The notes under the pieces: model-generated | What the model saw: only the letters and a program-made list of their open reading frames with translations | Database searches by the model: none | What the model was told of the DNA's origin: nothing | From: Longimicrobiales bacterium | GTDB taxonomy: Bacteria > Gemmatimonadota > Gemmatimonadetes > Longimicrobiales > RSA9 | Reading direction: 5' to 3' | Assembly: GCA_035461765.1 (NCBI GenBank) | Contig: DATHUY010000020.1 | Location: 1 to 35,039 of the forward strand | Length of the DNA: 35,039 nucleotides | Part shown: positions 33,419-35,039 of the stretch, in pieces | Layout of the letters: each line of letters begins with the position of its first letter | How positions within the stretch are numbered: the first letter of the stretch is position 1 | Program-made: the position numbers and the translations under genes

Positions 33419-34288
33419 TTGCGAGCGGCTTCATTGCACGACGGGGAGCACCGGCCAGCGAGCCGGTGGGCGGGACGGATCGAGAGACTGGGACTGGCCG
33501 GGCTGTTCGGCTTCACGGCCATGGCGGTTGCCGGGTACGCGATATACGGCATCGATCCATCGCGGCTCGCCGGTCTGCCGGAGTGGGCGCTCCGTTTCTA
33601 TGGGGCGTCGTTCGGGTTCTTTGCGCTGGGGCACGTGTGGCTGGCGACAGCGGTGCTGGTGCTGGTGCTGACACTGCGGACGGGGGCGCGGTGGGTGGCT
33701 CCGTTCGCGGCGGTCTACGCGCTCAGTCTGGGGAGTGAGCTGGCGGGGACGACGTGGGGGGTGCCGTTCGGTGCGTATTCCTACAGTGAGCTGCTCGCGC
33801 CGATGTGGCTGGGGCGCGTGCCGGTGGTGATCCCTCTGAGCTGGTTCTTCATGGCACTGCCGTCGTACGCGCTGGCTGCGGTGGTTGTGGAACGTCCGCA
33901 CGTGCGGATAGCACTGGCGTCGCTGATCCTGCTGGCGTGGGATCTGGCGCTGGATCCGGCGATGAGTCACGCGACGCGCTACTGGGTATGGAGCGATACC
34001 GGTCCATTCTACGGGATGCCGTGGCTGAACCTGTTCGGCTGGTACGTGACGGGAATCGTGCTGATGGGTGTGTTCACGGCCTTCCGTGTCGAGCGCTGGA
34101 CGGATCGGGTATCGCGGCGCTGGTGGCTCGGCTTCTACGCGGCGAACCTGGTCCTGCCGGTCGGGATGTGTGTGGCGGCGGGGCTGTGGGGCGCGGTCAT
34201 CGCCACAGGCGGCGTGCTCGCCGGGCTCGCCGGTCTCGCAGCGGTCCGTTTGCAGGCGGAGCGCGCGCCGGCCGTGAGGCTCGCATGA
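33419..34288 (+). CDS. cruF: CruF-type carotenoid 1,2-hydratase (DUF422)
   Basis: A 289-residue membrane protein with about eight hydrophobic segments. The conserved core is SELAGTTWGVPFGAYSYSEL, then a PMWLGRVPVVIPLSWFFMALP segment and an LDPAMSHATRYWVW-type loop. These match DUF422/CruF, which adds water to the acyclic end of carotenoids to give a 1'-hydroxy group. I chose the TTG at 33419, five bases after GGAGG (33409-33413); a GTG at 33413 in the same frame overlaps that site. It is the first gene of the divergent carotenoid transcript and its stop overlaps the next start (ATGA). Confidence 0.88.
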   Translation: MRAASLHDGEHRPASRWAGRIERLGLAGLFGFTAMAVAGYAIYGIDPSRLAGLPEWALRFYGASFGFFALGHVWLATAVLVLVLTLRTGARWVAPFAAVYALSLGSELAGTTWGVPFGAYSYSELLAPMWLGRVPVVIPLSWFFMALPSYALAAVVVERPHVRIALASLILLAWDLALDPAMSHATRYWVWSDTGPFYGMPWLNLFGWYVTGIVLMGVFTAFRVERWTDRVSRRWWLGFYAANLVLPVGMCVAAGLWGAVIATGGVLAGLAGLAAVRLQAERAPAVRLA

Positions 34289-35039
34289 GGGCGCGGGGGC
34301 TGTTGGAGGCCAGGCGGGACGAAGCGGCCAGGGCGCTGGGGCTGCTGTACGGACATCTGCGGGAGCGCGGTTTCGGCGCTCCGGCAGGGGCGGAAGGGCA
34401 GCTGATCCGGCCGCTGCTGAGCATGGCCGGCGCGGAGGCGCTCAGCCGGAAGCGGGACGGCGTGTTCTGGGCAGCGACCGCGGCGGTGCAGCTGGCGCAT
34501 GAGGCATCGCTGCTGCACGACGACGTGATCGATGAGTCCGCGATGCGACGCGGAGAGCCCACGCTGGCCGCGCGCGGAGTGGCGCACGCGCTCGTGGAAG
34601 GCGATCACCTGCTCACGACTTCATACCGCCTGGCGGCGACCACGGATTCGGCACCGTTCGTCTCTGCATTCGCGCACGCAGTGGAACGCACGGTAGCGGG
34701 AGAGAAGCAGCAGGGCAGGATGTGCGGCCTGACGCTCGACGAGCGGACGTACCGTGGCATTATCGCGGGGAAGTCCGGTGAGCTGCTCGGCTGCGCCCTC
34801 GCGGCCGCCGCGTACGTTGATGGCGCGACTGCGGCATCGTCACTGTATCTACTGGGACGCCGGACCGGCGAGCTGTATCAGATGCTGGACGACCTGCTCG
34901 ATTACTGCCCTGACGTGGACACCGGGAAGCCGGCGCTCGGCGACTATGGACAGCGGCGCTGGACGTGGCCGCTCCTGGAGCTGACTGTCGACGGGTTCGA
35001 CGAGGCTGCTGATCTGATCGCGGATCGTTTCGCACACGC
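34285..35039 (+). CDS. Polyprenyl diphosphate synthase, C-terminus cut by window
   Basis: An open frame from ATG 34285 through the last base (251 codons, no stop). It is a trans-isoprenyl diphosphate synthase. Both aspartate-rich motifs are present: Asp79-Asp80-x2-Asp83 in LLHDDVIDES and Asp202-Asp203-x2-Asp206 in QMLDDLLDY. Other blocks are RRGEPTLAARG, LVEGDHLL, IAGKSGELLG and TGKPALGD. It builds linear prenyl diphosphates; the place beside cruF suggests GGPP for carotenoids (CrtE role), although a quinone side-chain role is possible. The start overlaps the cruF stop, so the two are translationally coupled. The 3' end lies outside the window. Confidence 0.87.
   Translation, partial: MRARGLLEARRDEAARALGLLYGHLRERGFGAPAGAEGQLIRPLLSMAGAEALSRKRDGVFWAATAAVQLAHEASLLHDDVIDESAMRRGEPTLAARGVAHALVEGDHLLTTSYRLAATTDSAPFVSAFAHAVERTVAGEKQQGRMCGLTLDERTYRGIIAGKSGELLGCALAAAAYVDGATAASSLYLLGRRTGELYQMLDDLLDYCPDVDTGKPALGDYGQRRWTWPLLELTVDGFDEAADLIADRFAH

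Overview
The window is a G+C-rich bacterial chromosome segment with densely packed genes, many ATGA stop/start overlaps and frequent GTG or TTG starts. The gene set (CarH-controlled carotenoid genes with a CruF hydratase, a split LigD repair module, DnaE2, short-Q-loop cytochrome bd, several DUF-type lipoproteins) fits Gemmatimonadota best. That placement is an inference from gene content, since there is no rRNA here. I see no tRNA, rRNA, CRISPR array, phage or transposase gene, and no gene-free stretch longer than 300 bases.

Layout. 1-3.4 kb: a small hypothetical protein diverges from a pair of lipoprotein genes, the second a COG3014-like TPR protein. 3.5-5.8 kb: a small Rho_N-like protein faces the yebC-ruvC-ruvA operon across a nested hairpin. 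6.0-9.3 kb: a glycine-zipper protein, then a three-gene operon on the minus strand (unknown protein, LigD-type polymerase, LigD-type ligase). 9.5-11.1 kb: yajQ and a D-2-hydroxyacid dehydrogenase. 11.1-14.3 kb: a hybrid histidine kinase and a sugar-phosphate nucleotidyltransferase. 14.4-16.8 kb: cydAB. 16.8-20.8 kb: a radical SAM protein, a small disordered protein, a YcaQ/AlkX-type DNA glycosylase and a DUF885 lipoprotein. 20.9-24.5 kb: dnaE2, carrying an in-frame repeat-built insertion of about 95 codons. 24.7-27.4 kb: aquaporin, a secreted EEP-family lipoprotein and a small membrane protein.

27.4-35.0 kb: a light-response carotenoid locus. On the minus strand carH, crtI, a fused crtYcd, a crtO-like gene, a DUF1722 gene and a DinB-family gene form one tightly coupled operon. 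Divergently, cruF and a polyprenyl diphosphate synthase (cut by the window end) run on the plus strand. Between them lies one compact control region: a 12-bp inverted repeat whose two arms each contain a TTGACA -35 box, one per direction, each followed at 17 bp by a -10-like box. The CarH protein keeps the W-x9-EH and E-x-H-x2-G cobalamin motifs, so the simplest reading is an AdoCbl photoreceptor that represses both directions in the dark and releases them in light.

DNA repair is over-represented: RuvAC, LigD-type ligase and polymerase, AlkX glycosylase, DnaE2, and a DUF1722 gene inside the light-controlled operon. The two most unusual items are the divergent CarH control region and the inverted-repeat insertion in dnaE2, which belongs to a short repeat family with a further copy just upstream of the gene.
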